64,000 nucleotides of DNA, taken from NCBI GenBank assembly GCA_028455995.1, contig JABELC010000006.1, forward strand, positions 124,001-188,000. The letters are read 5' to 3'. Below, piece after piece: positions 63,666 through 64,000 of the stretch. Origin of the DNA: Scleromitrula shiraiana (taxonomy: Eukaryota > Ascomycota > Leotiomycetes > Helotiales > Sclerotiniaceae). Numbering within the stretch: the first letter of the stretch is position 1; the number at the start of each line of letters is the position of its first letter. The translations under genes were made by a program, and so were the position numbers. The notes beneath the pieces were generated by a model, which saw only the letters and a program-made list of their open reading frames with translations, was not told the origin of the DNA and made no database searches.

Positions 63666-64000
63666 TTTGACGATTATGATGATGAGTATTGGATGGGTTG
63701 TGAATCCTCAGATTGAGGTTTTTGATATAGAATTTCGAGGCACTTATGTCCTCTTTAATAAAATTGAGGTATTCGTATGATGTTTCGAAGATTTTCTTTG
63801 TACGTTTAACCGTTTTGTATAAATTCGAAAGAAAAGGACATGGAATCCTCAAAATCAGATGAGAAAATCGATGTCGTGATAGATGATATGATGTCGACGA
63901 TGTAACAAAATGATATTCCGGTGTTGATTTTCAATGTTGTGTAAGATTTTTCTGAATAATCGTAGCAAGTGTATGAAAGTGTATGAAAGTGTATGAAAAT
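63666..64000. promoter_or_regulatory. Upstream region of the AEC transporter
   Basis: 335 bp upstream of the transporter ATG. It should carry the promoter and 5' UTR. No clear TATA box was identified. A 10-bp direct repeat (GTGTATGAAA, three copies) ends the window. Confidence 0.4.
63968..63999. repeat. GTGTATGAAA x3 tandem repeat
   Basis: Three consecutive copies of a 10-bp word at the right edge of the window; it may continue beyond it. Confidence 0.75.

Overview
This is eukaryotic DNA from a filamentous ascomycete. Spliceosomal introns of about 50-230 bp with GT...AG ends and CTAAC/CTGAC-type branch points, fungal secondary-metabolism gene families, and long AT-rich blocks of retrotransposons riddled with C-to-T and G-to-A changes (the mark of repeat-induced point mutation, RIP) all point that way. 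A leotiomycete such as Botrytis or Sclerotinia would fit, but that is an impression, not proof.

Layout. 1-4.6 kb: an intact convergent pair, an FAD-dependent oxidoreductase (+, one intron) and an intronless alkyl-sulfatase of the metallo-beta-lactamase fold (-). 5.9-13.4 kb: a small terminal-inverted-repeat DNA element split by a complete Ty1/copia retrotransposon (copy A). 13.4-18.1 kb: normal-composition DNA with two broken genes, an unrecognised protein and an alpha-oxoamine synthase (AONS/BioF-like), then a small MITE-like element. 18.1-46.7 kb: one nested retrotransposon island. A Ty1/copia element D (+) holds a copia element B (-) of the same family as copy A. B in turn holds two LTR-flanked miniature elements (TRIMs), a third family copy C, and a Ty3/gypsy element E. 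Every level has a 5-bp target-site duplication, and subtracting the insertions returns B to about 6.63 kb, the size of A (6.59 kb) and C (6.58 kb). 46.8-47.8 kb: a foldback element with about 280-bp inverted repeats. 48.8-54.4 kb: a relic secondary-metabolite locus with an apparently intact DMATS-type prenyltransferase, a broken Diels-Alderase/CrtC-like gene, and the 3' end of an NRPS or PKS-NRPS reductase-type release domain. 54.4-61.6 kb: a gene desert with pyrimidine-rich, loosely periodic modules and microsatellites. 61.6-63.7 kb: an intact four-exon auxin-efflux-carrier family transporter (-).

How it fits together. The clearly living genes are at the two ends plus the prenyltransferase. 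Between them lies RIP-inactivated, nested transposon DNA whose neighbouring genes are mostly pseudogenes. The DMATS, Diels-Alderase-like and release-domain remnants suggest a decayed PKS-NRPS-type pathway. The two TRIMs share LTR ends and junction sequences with the gypsy element E, which suggests the E family mobilised them.
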